In this document: positions 8,678 to 17,924 of the stretch, piece by piece
Layout: each line of letters starts with the position of its first letter
Numbering within the stretch: position 1 is the stretch's first letter
Origin: Bradyrhizobium quebecense
GTDB lineage: Bacteria > Pseudomonadota > Alphaproteobacteria > Rhizobiales > Xanthobacteraceae
Length of the DNA stretch: 64,000 nt
Direction of reading: 5' to 3'
NCBI RefSeq assembly: GCF_013373795.3
Contig: NZ_CP088022.1
Location: forward strand, 2,232,001-2,296,000
The notes under the pieces: model-generated
What the model was told of the DNA's origin: nothing
The model's input: only the letters and a program-made list of their open reading frames with translations
The model's database searches: none
Made by a program: the position numbers and the translations under genes

Positions 8678-10663
8678 TCACAACCCCGTCGAGGCCTCGA
8701 TCCGGAATTGCGCCAGTGCCGATTGCGGGTCGGTCTTGAGCAGTTGCATCAGCTGAAGCGCCGGCGCCTTCGCGCGTGGGGTCAGCTTGATGACGAGCGT
8801 CTGCCCCGGCGTCTCGATGAACTGGCTGATCGCGGTGATGAGGGCGGCGGCATCAGGATTGCCACCGCCGACCGCTTCGCCCTGCGCCTTGATGCTGCCG
8901 AGGACGGCATTGCGCGCCTCGTCGCGGCTGACATTCTGGGTGCGCGCGTATTGGGCGATGGCGAGATCGATGACGCCGAGGTCGTGGACGGCAAGCTCGA
9001 TCGTGCCGGCCTCGATCTGCGCGACCGCGCCCAGGGATTCCGCGGCGCTGGTCGAGAATGCCTCGCGCGGCACGTTGGCGAGCGAGACCTTCGCCGACGC
9101 GTTCAACAGGCCCGCCATGTCGAGCTTGATCGGCTCGAGCGCGAACGAGCGTGACGCCTCGGTCCAGACCGCGCCGAGATCGGCGTCGACGGCCATCCGG
9201 TCGATCCCGGCGGCGACGAGTGCTTGTTGCCGCGGATCGGCCGCATCCAGCGGCGCCGCCATCTTCGCGACCAGCCGCAGCTTGCTCGGGATCGTCCCGA
9301 CGAACTGGCCCCAATCGAGGCTGAGGACGTCGATGTTGACCGGCTTGCCGGTGGCCTTGTAGGGCGACGTGACACCCTTGACCTCGACGCCCTCGATCAG
9401 GGGGAACAGCGCCAGCGCCTGTTCAGGTGACGGCTTCTGCCCGGCGAACTGTGCCGATAGCCGGACGGAGCTGGCGACATCGAGCGACTTCAGCGCGAAA
9501 CGCCCGACCTTGACGGTGCCATTCGGCACACGTGCATCAAGTCCTTCGACCGCAAGCTCGCCGATCTTGCCGTGTTCGAAGTTGAAGCGCATCGAGGCGA
9601 GGTTGGTCGGGCCCTGCGGTGTCTCAAGCGAGAGCCCATGCATCTCGGCATTTCCGATGCCGGTGCCCGCATAGATGCCGGCGATTTTTTCGAGCAGTTC
9701 GCGCGTCTGGGCCGCAGACGGCGGTGGGCTCCCTGGCGGCGGGATCATCGCCAGCAGCGCCGGCAGTTGCATCCGTGACGGGTTGATCCTGACGTCGTCG
9801 ATGGTCACGCCGGCGATCCGCAAGCTTATGCCAGGGCTGGCGGTGATGACATAGGGACCGGCCGAAACGTGTCCCTGAATCCGGTACTCCCGGTCGTCGT
9901 TGGCCTTGGCGGGATCGAACATCGCCGCCATCGCGCCGACGTCGATATCGATCGCGACGATATTGGCGAGGTCGCCGGTCATCTTTATCGGTGTGCCGGC
10001 CGCCTGCTGGTTGACCGTGAACGCAACCTTGTCGGTTTTGCTGGACGCGATTTTTCCGTCCTTCATGTTTTCGATGGTAAGGCCCGAATAAGCGAACTCG
10101 CCGCTGGAGCCCTCGCCGGCATGTGCGACAGCGCTGAGGGTCATCGGTCCCGTCAAGGTAGGCGCGCTCACCGATGACGCGCTGATGTGCGCAAGCTGGG
10201 CGAATCCAAACCGGTACAGTTCGAAGATCGACGACGAGGCCGGAAGCTGAGGCAGGCCGGCGGGGCCGGAATAGTCCTTCACCGTGACCCGCGGCGCTTT
10301 GTAGGTGAGGGAGCCGATCGCGGGTGTCGGTCCGGCCAGACCGACCTCGACATCGTTGAACTCGATACGATCAGCGGAGACGCGTGCCGGTTCCGGCTGG
10401 CCGAGGCCCGACGCCGTCAGGCTGGCAATCTTGATGCTGACCGGGGGCTGTGTCGCCGACTCGGTGGCGATGTCCGAAATCGTCAGGGTGCGGCTCTTGG
10501 TGTCGAAAGTGATCTTGCCGTGGCTCGCCTTGGCGCCGGCGGCACGGACCTGCTCGAAGGCGGCCTCGACGTCGCGCGTGACCCGGCGCTGGGCATAGAA
10601 GTCGAAACCGAAGTAGCCGCCGGCCGCGACGACTGCGACCAGGCCGAGCAGAATTTTCTTCAT
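8678..10663 (-). CDS. Large envelope-type protein of unknown function, 661 aa
   Basis: Begins MKKILLGLVAVVAAGGYFGF, an uncleaved or cleaved N-terminal hydrophobic anchor, followed by a long beta-rich region of short alternating motifs (for example KITFDTKSRTLTISDI, ASLTASGLGQ, IEFNDVEVGL). This texture of repeated amphipathic strands recalls AsmA-like or DUF945-type periplasmic proteins, but I see no diagnostic motif. It is convergent with aspS and divergent from maeB. Coding is clear from its length, codon bias and the well-formed N-terminus. A periplasmic, envelope-related role is only an inference. Confidence 0.75.
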   Translation of the reverse strand: MKKILLGLVAVVAAGGYFGFDFYAQRRVTRDVEAAFEQVRAAGAKASHGKITFDTKSRTLTISDIATESATQPPVSIKIASLTASGLGQPEPARVSADRIEFNDVEVGLAGPTPAIGSLTYKAPRVTVKDYSGPAGLPQLPASSSIFELYRFGFAQLAHISASSVSAPTLTGPMTLSAVAHAGEGSSGEFAYSGLTIENMKDGKIASSKTDKVAFTVNQQAAGTPIKMTGDLANIVAIDIDVGAMAAMFDPAKANDDREYRIQGHVSAGPYVITASPGISLRIAGVTIDDVRINPSRMQLPALLAMIPPPGSPPPSAAQTRELLEKIAGIYAGTGIGNAEMHGLSLETPQGPTNLASMRFNFEHGKIGELAVEGLDARVPNGTVKVGRFALKSLDVASSVRLSAQFAGQKPSPEQALALFPLIEGVEVKGVTSPYKATGKPVNIDVLSLDWGQFVGTIPSKLRLVAKMAAPLDAADPRQQALVAAGIDRMAVDADLGAVWTEASRSFALEPIKLDMAGLLNASAKVSLANVPREAFSTSAAESLGAVAQIEAGTIELAVHDLGVIDLAIAQYARTQNVSRDEARNAVLGSIKAQGEAVGGGNPDAAALITAISQFIETPGQTLVIKLTPRAKAPALQLMQLLKTDPQSALAQFRIEASTGL

Positions 10664-10881
10664 TCGGTCAACTCCGGATCATCAAGGAAAAAAATTGCCA
10701 ATCGGCGGTCGGAAGGTGCAGCATCGATGAACGGGCCCGCCCGGGCCTGTTGACGGGGAATCCGATGTTGCATCCAAGCGGCGGGACATGCTTCACATCC
10801 GGCTCGATTTGCCGGACAACTGACTTTTGCCTGGATTAGCACAGAAACAAGAAATTTGGGCCGGAAACGCGGGAAGCACGC

Positions 10882-13191
10882 ATGTCGTCATCGTCTGAAG
10901 AACTCCATAACGCCGCGCTCGCCTATCACCGGCTGCCGCGGCCGGGCAAGCTCGAGATCCAGGCGATCAAGCCGCTTGCCAACCAGCGCGACCTGGCGCT
11001 GGCCTATTCGCCGGGCGTGGCCGCCGCCTGCACCGAGATCGCCAAGAACCCGGCCGAGGCGGCGACGCTGACCGCCCGCGCCAATCTGGTGGCCGTGGTC
11101 TCGAACGGCACGGCGGTGCTTGGGCTCGGCAATATCGGCCCGTTGGCCTCCAAGCCCGTCATGGAAGGCAAGGCGGTGCTGTTCAAGAAGTTCGCCGGCA
11201 TCGACGTGTTCGACATCGAGATCAACGCCAATACGATCGAGCGCGTGGTCGAGACCGTCGCGGCGCTGGAGCCGACCTTCGGCGGCATCAATCTGGAAGA
11301 CATCCGCGGGCCGGAGTGCTTCGAGATCGAGACGCAGCTCAAGGAGCGCATGAAGATCCCGGTGTTCCACGACGATCAGCATGGCACCGCCATCATCGTC
11401 GCGGCCGCGATCGTCAACGGGCTGCTGCTGAACGGCAAGCAACTGTCCGACGTGAAGATCGTCTGCTCGGGCGCGGGCGCTGCCGCGATCGCGACGCTCA
11501 ATCTCCTGGTCTCGATGGGGGCGCAGCGCAAGAACATCTTCGTCTGCGACATCGACGGTGTGGTCTATGAGGGCCGCAACACCACGATGGACCGCTGGAA
11601 GGCGGTCTACACCCAGAAGACCGACGCGCGCGTGCTCGCCGACGTCGTTCCGGGCGCGGACATCTTCATCGGGCTGTCGGCGCCGGGCGTGCTGAAGCCT
11701 GAGATGGTCAAGCAGATGGCCGACAAGCCGCTGGTGATGGCGCTTGCCAATCCGGTGCCGGAGATCATGCCGGAAGAGGCGCGCGCGGCGCGTCCCGACG
11801 CGATGATCTGCACCGGCCGGTCGGACTATCCGAACCAGGTCAACAATGTGCTGTGCTTCCCCTTCATCTTCCGCGGCGCGCTCGACGTCGGCGCCACCGC
11901 GATCAACGAGGCGATGAAGCATGCCGCAGTCGACGCGATCGCACAGCTCGCGCGCGATCCGCCGTCGGATGCGGTGGCCCATGGTTTCGACACCGGCGAG
12001 ACGCAAGGGTTCGGACCTGGCTCGCTGATCCCGAGCCCGTTCGATCCGCGCCTGATCCTGCGCATCGCACCGGCCGTGGCCAGGGCCGCGATCGAGTCCG
12101 GCGTCGCGACCCGGCCGATCACCAATTTCGACGAATACGCCGCCAACCTCGAACGCTTCGCGTTCCGCTCCGGCCTCACCATGAAGCCGGTGTTTGCCAA
12201 GGCGAAGACCCAGCCGGTGCGCGTGATCTACGCCGAGGGCGAGGACGAGCGCGTGCTGCGCGCGACACAGGTGGTGCTCGAGGAAAAGCTGGCGCGGCCG
12301 ATCCTGGTCGGCCGTCCGTCCGTGGTCGAAACCAGGATCAAGCGCTTCGGCCTGTCGATCAAGGCCGGCCGCGATTTCGACCTGGTCAATCCCGAGGACG
12401 ACCCGCGCTACCGTTCCTACGTGCAGTCCTATATCGACGTCGCCGGCCGTCGCGGCGTGACGCCGGAGGCTGCGCGGACGGTGGTCCGCACCAACAATAC
12501 CGTGATCGCGGCGCTGGCCGTGGCGCGCGGCGAGGCCGACGCGATGCTGTGCGGCGTCGAGGGCCGCTATATGAGCCATCTGCGCCATGTCCGCGAGATC
12601 ATCGGCTTCCTGCCGGGGGTCAGCGACTATGCCGCGCTGGCGCTGATGATCACCTCCACCGGCGCCCATTTCCTCGCCGACACCCAGGTGCGGCCGAATC
12701 CGAGCGCGGAGGAATTGGCGGAAGTCGCCTCGCTCGCGGCGATCCACGTCCAGCGCTTCGCCTTCAAGCCGAAGGTCGCCTTCGTGTCACATTCCGACTT
12801 CGGCAGCTATGATACGGACTCCTCGCGCAAGATGCGGCGGGCCACCCAGCTCTTGAAGGACAAGCATCCGGAGATCGAGGCCGACGGCGAAATGCAGGGC
12901 GACACCGCGCTGTCGGCGGTTGCGCGCAAGCTCGTCCTGCCGCAGTCGCGGCTGGAAGGCGAAGCCAACATCCTGATCATGCCGAACCTCGACGCCGCCA
13001 ACATCGCCTACCAGATGATCAAGTCGCTGGCCAATGCATTGCCGGTGGGGCCGATCCTGATCGGTCCGGCGCGTCCGGCGCACATCCTCACCCCCGGCGT
13101 GACGGCGCGCGGCATCCTCAACATGACCGCGGTTGCCGCGGTCGAGGCCCAGGAGCGCGCCGGCCGCGCGCAGCCGACGCTGTTCGGCTGA
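10882..13191 (+). CDS. maeB: Malic enzyme with C-terminal phosphotransacetylase-like domain
   Basis: 769 residues, the usual size of the bimodular MaeB-type malic enzyme that oxidatively decarboxylates malate to pyruvate. Residues about 1-430 are the malic enzyme ([50 protein letters not shown], Rossmann motif [10 protein letters not shown]). Residues about 430-769 resemble phosphate acetyltransferase ([12 protein letters not shown] and [16 protein letters not shown]); in relatives this half is regulatory, binding acetyl-CoA, rather than catalytic. Rhizobia carry NAD (dme) and NADP (tme) forms; the sequence alone does not let me choose. Followed by a palindromic repeat. Confidence 0.93.
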   Translation: MSSSSEELHNAALAYHRLPRPGKLEIQAIKPLANQRDLALAYSPGVAAACTEIAKNPAEAATLTARANLVAVVSNGTAVLGLGNIGPLASKPVMEGKAVLFKKFAGIDVFDIEINANTIERVVETVAALEPTFGGINLEDIRGPECFEIETQLKERMKIPVFHDDQHGTAIIVAAAIVNGLLLNGKQLSDVKIVCSGAGAAAIATLNLLVSMGAQRKNIFVCDIDGVVYEGRNTTMDRWKAVYTQKTDARVLADVVPGADIFIGLSAPGVLKPEMVKQMADKPLVMALANPVPEIMPEEARAARPDAMICTGRSDYPNQVNNVLCFPFIFRGALDVGATAINEAMKHAAVDAIAQLARDPPSDAVAHGFDTGETQGFGPGSLIPSPFDPRLILRIAPAVARAAIESGVATRPITNFDEYAANLERFAFRSGLTMKPVFAKAKTQPVRVIYAEGEDERVLRATQVVLEEKLARPILVGRPSVVETRIKRFGLSIKAGRDFDLVNPEDDPRYRSYVQSYIDVAGRRGVTPEAARTVVRTNNTVIAALAVARGEADAMLCGVEGRYMSHLRHVREIIGFLPGVSDYAALALMITSTGAHFLADTQVRPNPSAEELAEVASLAAIHVQRFAFKPKVAFVSHSDFGSYDTDSSRKMRRATQLLKDKHPEIEADGEMQGDTALSAVARKLVLPQSRLEGEANILIMPNLDAANIAYQMIKSLANALPVGPILIGPARPAHILTPGVTARGILNMTAVAAVEAQERAGRAQPTLFG

Positions 13192-13206
13192 GCAAGAGCT
13201 GTTTTC

Positions 13207-13299
13207 AGCATGATCTCCGCGCAAACGCATGGCGTTTGTCGCGGGGGAAAACCGCTAGGCACTTTGCGCTAGCGCGGTCCTTCGGGTCCGGATCATGCT
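13207..13299. repeat. Palindromic repeat, family B, downstream of maeB
   Basis: Outer arms AGCATGATC and GATCATGCT enclose inner dyads (CAAACGC/GCGTTTG and CGCTAG/CTAGCG). Related elements with a GCATGATC/GATCATGC core lie at 20506-20592 and 62927-62975. Probably a structured intergenic element that also terminates maeB transcription. Confidence 0.6.
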
Positions 13300-13390
13300 C
13301 GAGACGGATTCGATTTGATCGAAGCAGGCGGGGCGGCCATACTCGCTCCGCCTGCTTCGTCCGATTTCTGCCATCCAGTGAGGCCGACCC

Positions 13391-13843
13391 ATGCCAGCGT
13401 TCATCACCTTCGGGCGCATTCTGTTCGCCGTGCTGTTCCTCTATTCGGGGGCGAGCAAGCTGTTCGGCATCCAGGCGACGGCGGATTTGCTCACGGCCAA
13501 GGTGACGATCCCGGCCATCGTCGCGCCCTATACGCAGCAGATCGAAACCTTCGTCGGCATGCCGTTCATGCAACTGCTGGCGATCACGATCGGTGGCTTC
13601 GAGATCATCGCGGGCCTGATGATTGCGGTGAACGTGCTGGCAAGGTTCTTCGCGATCCTGCTGATCATCTTCGTGTGCTTCACGACCTTCTATTTCCATG
13701 ATTTCTGGAATCAGCCGGCGCCCGACAACGCCAAGACCCTGATCGACGCGCTGAAGAACCTGTCGCTGATCGGCGCGCTGTTCATCATCGCCGGTTACGG
13801 CCGCGGCCCCCGCCGCGACGACCCGGCGTATGGGGACGTGTAG
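13391..13843 (+). CDS. DoxX family membrane protein
   Basis: 150 residues with four hydrophobic segments and the DoxX opening pattern: GRILFAVLFLYSGASKLFG near the N-terminus, then FMQLLAITIGGFEIIAGLMI and FFAILLIIFVCFTTFYFHDFW. DoxX-type proteins are small quinone-linked or redox-associated membrane subunits; no partner gene is adjacent, so a specific role cannot be assigned. Convergent with the AraC regulator, with 44 bp between stops. Confidence 0.85.
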   Translation: MPAFITFGRILFAVLFLYSGASKLFGIQATADLLTAKVTIPAIVAPYTQQIETFVGMPFMQLLAITIGGFEIIAGLMIAVNVLARFFAILLIIFVCFTTFYFHDFWNQPAPDNAKTLIDALKNLSLIGALFIIAGYGRGPRRDDPAYGDV

Positions 13844-13887
13844 GCCCCCAAAGCCCCGGTCAAGCGAGCCGGAAGTGCGGACGGCAA

Positions 13888-15006
13888 TCAGTCCGCGATG
13901 CGGGGCGGGGCGATTTCCCGCATCCACCTTGAGATCGTCGCGCGGTCGGCATCGGTCGCTGATCGGTCGGTACGGGTGCCCAGCAACGCGGCCTCGCGCG
14001 CCGCGCGGGGCGTGATGCCGTAGGCGGCTTTGAACGAACGGGTGAAATGGGCGTCGGTGCCGAGGTGCCAGCGCCTTGCAAGTTCGCTGATCCTCAGGCG
14101 GCGCGCGTTCGAGCCAGCGAGCTCGAAGAAAGCCCGATGCAGACGGCGGCTGCGGATGTACTCGGCGATGCCTCCGACCGGCGCGAAGAGCCGGTAAGGC
14201 GAGGCCCGAGACAAGCCGAAATGGACCGCTAGCGACGCGGCCGAGAGATGTTCGTCGCCGAGCTGCGCCTCGATATGTTGCCTGATCCGCATCAGCGATG
14301 CGTTCGCGGTGACGCCACGGTCGGAATCGCCGCGCTCCAACTCGCCCCTGAGGCAAGCGGCCAGCAGCGAGATCGTCCCTTCGACGACCGATGGGCACTC
14401 CTGGAATGTCATGCGCGGCGCGAACTCGAACAGGGCCGTGAGATGCCCGGCCAGAAGGCGTCCGACCACGCCGCTCGCCGGCAGCACGAGGCCGTGCAGG
14501 GCATCGACGTGCACGATGTGGGCCGCGAACATCGGTCGCGGCACGACAAGGGTCACGTTCTCGAAGGCCGTGGCTCTGGTCTCCAGCGTCTGCGCCAGGT
14601 CGAACACGCATATGTCGCCGGAGCGCACGCGGATCGGCAACTCACCGGCAAGGCCGTCGAATCCGCCCTTCAGATAGAGCTGCAGGATGATGTGATCGAC
14701 GCCGGACCGCGCCACCGTCGCGGTGGTCCGCAGGAAGCGCTGGCCGCCGGCGCGGCTGAGCCCGATCAGCAAGGGTCCCATGGCATAGGAACAAAGATCC
14801 GCGCTGAACGGCGCTGGCTCGTCGCGCCCCAACTCGTCGACGTCGAACAGCGTCGCGACGGCCTCCCGCCAGGCTGCGATGTTTTCATCCGTCCCCATCC
14901 GTGCGGCGGCAAAGCCGAAGGTCGGCAGTAGGGACGACACGGAGGCAGCATCGCCGATTGTTCCGGCGGTTTCCTGCTGGCCGGTTGTCGCGGGGTCGTC
15001 GGTCAT
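13888..15006 (-). CDS. AraC-family transcriptional regulator
   Basis: 372 residues. The N-terminal 200 form a ligand-sensing domain of the AraC-binding-like type (SGVDHIILQLYLKGG, VRSGDICVFDLAQ). The C-terminal 100 hold two helix-turn-helix motifs (DEHLSAASLAVHFGLSRAS and RISELARRWHLGTDAHFTRSF), the second ending in the family pattern GITPRAAR. No obvious target gene is divergent within 500 bp, so the inducer and regulon are unknown. Confidence 0.88.
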   Translation of the reverse strand: MTDDPATTGQQETAGTIGDAASVSSLLPTFGFAAARMGTDENIAAWREAVATLFDVDELGRDEPAPFSADLCSYAMGPLLIGLSRAGGQRFLRTTATVARSGVDHIILQLYLKGGFDGLAGELPIRVRSGDICVFDLAQTLETRATAFENVTLVVPRPMFAAHIVHVDALHGLVLPASGVVGRLLAGHLTALFEFAPRMTFQECPSVVEGTISLLAACLRGELERGDSDRGVTANASLMRIRQHIEAQLGDEHLSAASLAVHFGLSRASPYRLFAPVGGIAEYIRSRRLHRAFFELAGSNARRLRISELARRWHLGTDAHFTRSFKAAYGITPRAAREAALLGTRTDRSATDADRATISRWMREIAPPRIAD

Positions 15007-15543
15007 TGTGGCAGGCGTACAGTCTTCCCGGGGGATTCGATCTTCGCATCCGGCCGGTTCACCCCGAGCATAGCGGCAGATCGTGCCAATCCCTTGATGA
15101 ATCGTCTCGGAAGATCACGGTATAGGTCGCCTCTACCGGAACGGAAAGTCGTCGCCGGGCCGTTTGGCGCGACCCGTTGTCATATTCCCCCAAGACGATG
15201 GCCGCGCGGCAGTGATCGCTGGCCGTTCGAAGCGATACCGCGGCTTGCGTTTTTGTCTCAGTCTATTGATGCGGCGTTTCTCGAGCATCAGCCCGTATTG
15301 ACGAAGTTCGTCTCCTGCCGGTTATAGCTCGGCGCGCGTCGGACATCGACGCAGGGCTGCGTGGTGGTTTTGTTGAGAAGCGGAACCAGCTGCGGGTTTG
15401 GACCGCCGTCGGGGCCGATTGCTGGCTCTTGAGCCGGTTTTTTCGCTGGCCGGCGGCGGTACCAGTTTCAACCCGATGACCTGCATCAACCAAATGGCTT
15501 GGCGCGAGCGATGTCCGATCGCAAGGTGACGATCGCGGCGCTG
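15007..15543. other. Intergenic stretch, no supported gene
   Basis: Open frames here have poor codon texture and no ribosome site, so I call no gene. A small hairpin, GGCTC-TT-GAGCC followed by GGTTTTTT, sits at 15424-15442 and looks like a plus-strand terminator without an obvious gene to end. The part just right of 15006 should hold the promoter of the AraC gene. Confidence 0.4.
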
Positions 15544-16101
15544 TCAACCCACCCGCCGCCACGGCGTGACGCTGACATCCTGTGCGGCGTCGATCAGTTG
15601 CGGCGCACCGGCGTGAAGGCCGTGCGCCGACAGCACCTGCTGCGGGGTGCGGGCAGGGACGCCGGGAAAGCACGGCTCGCCGTCGGGGATGTGCACCCTG
15701 GGCGCGACCGAGAGCCAGAATGTGTCGTAGCGGTCCATGAACATGCCGAACACGCCGGGGCCGCCGATGATCGCGACCATGCCCGAGGTCACGCCGGCCT
15801 CGCGGCTCGCGGTCTCGAACGGGCAGCCGGCGGGATTCCACAATAGCGCTTTCGGATTGTCCGGGTCGGGTGCGATCGCCGCGACCTTGCCGGTCAGGAT
15901 CAGGCGGCGCCGTTTCGGTGCGTTCGGCTGCTCTTCCTGGGAGTGGCGGCCATGCACGACGAGATCGGCGCGGTCGAGGGCTGCGGTGAAGAACCGCTTG
16001 TCGCCCTCGATCTTGAGATCGTCAGGCATCACGTTGTGCGCGTTCGCCAGCCGGCCGTCGGCCGAGACGATGACAAAGCCCTCAACACGCAACGCTGGCA
16101 C
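15544..16101 (-). CDS. Dihydrofolate reductase/RibD-like reductase family protein
   Basis: About 185 residues with the DHFR/RibD C-terminal fold pattern: MPALRVEGFVIVSADGRLA at the start, DLVVHGRHSQEE in the middle, and IIGGPGVFGMFMDRYDTFWLS, the glycine-rich NADPH-binding segment, towards the end. The start is taken at GTG 16101, just downstream of the deacetylase stop; no strong Shine-Dalgarno is visible, so translation may be coupled to the gene before it (20 nt gap). The substrate is unknown: true folate reduction is unlikely to be its main role. Confidence 0.72.
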   Translation of the reverse strand: MPALRVEGFVIVSADGRLANAHNVMPDDLKIEGDKRFFTAALDRADLVVHGRHSQEEQPNAPKRRRLILTGKVAAIAPDPDNPKALLWNPAGCPFETASREAGVTSGMVAIIGGPGVFGMFMDRYDTFWLSVAPRVHIPDGEPCFPGVPARTPQQVLSAHGLHAGAPQLIDAAQDVSVTPWRRVG

Positions 16102-16121
16102 AGAAGCGATCGCCGGCGCGG

Positions 16122-17108
16122 CTACTGATCGACGGTGGTGACGACGCTGTTCACCGGCCGCGAGCTCACGGTCGGCAGCTTGACGTCCTTGGCGAGCTCC
16201 TGCTCGTATTGCGGCAGCACGGTCGCCGGGAATTTGGCGCGCATCGCCACCACCTTGTAGCCGCCGGCCTTGAGCTGCGTCAGCAGCGTCGGCAGGGCTT
16301 CCGCGGTGTGCTTCTGGAAGTCGTGCATCAAGATGATGCCCTTGCCGAGCTTGGCGAGCTTCTTCATCACGGTGTCGATCACAGCTTGCGAGTTCTTCGA
16401 CTTGAAGTCGAAGGAGTCGAGGTCGCAGGAGAAGATCGCAATGTTGCGGTTGCCAAGATAGGTGACCATCTCCGGCGGATGCTGCAGCGCCGGGAAGCGG
16501 AAGAACGGCGATGGCGACGTCTCGAGCGCCCACTTGACCGCAGCCAGGCCGCGCTCGATCTCGTCCTTCTTCTGATCCTCGGTCAGCTTCTTGTTGTTCA
16601 GATTCTCGTGCGACCAGGTATGCGAGCCGACGGTGTGGCCGGCGGCATAGACCTGGCGCAGGATCTCCGGGTGATAGGTGGCGTGCTTGCCGATCGGGAA
16701 GAAGATGCCCGTGGTGCATTCATCCGCGAGCGCCTTCAGCACTGCCGGTGTGTTGGCCGGCCACGGACCGTCGTCGAAGGTCAGCACCACCTCATGGTCG
16801 CGCAAGAAGTCGAGCTGCTTGAAATGCTCGAAGCCGAAACCTGGACCGCCGGTGGTGTCGATCTCGACGGTGCGGGCGACGCCGAGCGCGTTCGGGTTGT
16901 TGCAGGCGGCGCGTGCCGGCTGCGGCGGTTGCTTCGGCGGCACTTGAGCGGCCGCTGCGGTGGGCGCCGGCGCAGCTGCGGCAGGCGCTGGAGCTGCGGC
17001 CGCCGGTGCCGCGGCGGCGCCCTTGGCGGGCGGCGTCTGCGACCAAGCTGCGCTCGACGCGAGCAACGATACGGTCCCTGCGAAAATCAGACCTGCCGCA
17101 ATGCGCAT
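16122..17108 (-). CDS. Secreted polysaccharide deacetylase (NodB homology)
   Basis: 328 residues. A signal peptide (1-23, ending AWSQ) precedes an Ala/Pro-rich linker (24-66). The carbohydrate esterase family 4 core follows: TFDDGP at 110-115 with the catalytic and metal Asp, SHTWSH at 162-167 with metal His residues, then FFRFPAL and the late motif ILMHDF. These metal-dependent enzymes remove N- or O-acetyl groups from chitin-like, peptidoglycan or exopolysaccharide chains. It is far from nod genes and has an export signal, so a cell-wall or exopolysaccharide role is likelier than Nod factor synthesis. Confidence 0.9.
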   Translation of the reverse strand: MRIAAGLIFAGTVSLLASSAAWSQTPPAKGAAAAPAAAAPAPAAAAPAPTAAAAQVPPKQPPQPARAACNNPNALGVARTVEIDTTGGPGFGFEHFKQLDFLRDHEVVLTFDDGPWPANTPAVLKALADECTTGIFFPIGKHATYHPEILRQVYAAGHTVGSHTWSHENLNNKKLTEDQKKDEIERGLAAVKWALETSPSPFFRFPALQHPPEMVTYLGNRNIAIFSCDLDSFDFKSKNSQAVIDTVMKKLAKLGKGIILMHDFQKHTAEALPTLLTQLKAGGYKVVAMRAKFPATVLPQYEQELAKDVKLPTVSSRPVNSVVTTVDQ

Positions 17109-17271
17109 GGCGTGTTCCCTGCTGATCGCGCGCCCGGTGCCGGCACTGCCGCAACCAAGGCCGCTTCACCCCCAACCGATCGTACCCTAGTCACAGTGCC
17201 GACGCCAAGGCAATGAACGTGGCGGGGCCCTGTCCGAAATCCCAGTTAATTCCGGGGATTACCGCCGGCTC

Positions 17272-17841
17272 TCAGGCCGCTGCCAGTGCCCGTGCGATCC
17301 CGGTCTTGATGCGCGTGTCGTCCGGCGTGACCGACTCAGGGAAGACGTCGGCGATATAGCCGTCGCGGCCGATCAGGTATTTGTGGAAATTCCAGCGCGG
17401 CACGTCCTTGGGCCGTGTTTCCGCCGCCCAGCGGTAAAACGGATGCGCGTTTGCGCCCTTGACCACGGCTTTCGCCGCGATCGGGAAGGTGACGCCGTAT
17501 TGATGCTGCGCGGTCTCGGCGATCTCGGTCGGGCCGCCGGGTTCCTGGCCGCCGAAATCATTGGAGGGTACGCCGATGATGACGAAGCCGCGATCGCGGA
17601 ATTCGTTCCACAATTGCTGCAGGCCGGCATATTGCGGCGTGAAGCCACAGAGCGAGGCCGTGTTCACGATCATCAGCGGATGGCCGGCATAGTCGGCAAG
17701 GCGAATGTCGCCGCCGGAGAGTGCCGGAAATGAGAAGGCGTAGGCCGTGATCCGGCTCATCGCCTGCTGCTCCGCATGCAGTGCACGGGATCCTGCGGCA
17801 GCGGCGAAGGCCGCCACGATCAGTGTCCTGCGGTCCATCAT
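17272..17841 (-). CDS. Exported glutathione peroxidase family protein
   Basis: 189 residues from ATG 17841 (GGGGACGAG ribosome site), or one residue fewer from 17838. An N-terminal segment, RRTLIVAAFAAAAGSRALHA, suggests export. The peroxidase tetrad is present: Cys65 in ASLCGFTPQY, Gln99 in SNDFGGQEPG, Trp150 and Asn151 in RWNFHKYLI. The family reduces peroxides with thioredoxin or glutathione as donor. The context of envelope genes on both sides fits a periplasmic antioxidant. Confidence 0.9.
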   Translation of the reverse strand: MMDRRTLIVAAFAAAAGSRALHAEQQAMSRITAYAFSFPALSGGDIRLADYAGHPLMIVNTASLCGFTPQYAGLQQLWNEFRDRGFVIIGVPSNDFGGQEPGGPTEIAETAQHQYGVTFPIAAKAVVKGANAHPFYRWAAETRPKDVPRWNFHKYLIGRDGYIADVFPESVTPDDTRIKTGIARALAAA

Positions 17842-17924
17842 GGTCTCGTCCCCGGAACAGATGTCACTGACATCATAATCCAGTGGGCAGGCGCAGGCTT
17901 TCAAGAAGGCGTTATAAGTCGCAA

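Noticed and set aside
10888..12747. 619-codon minus-strand frame opposite maeB
   Set aside because: Antisense shadow of the malic enzyme gene.
15094..15327. 77-codon plus-strand frame in the gap after the AraC gene
   Set aside because: No ribosome site, no domain, unusual composition; probably chance.
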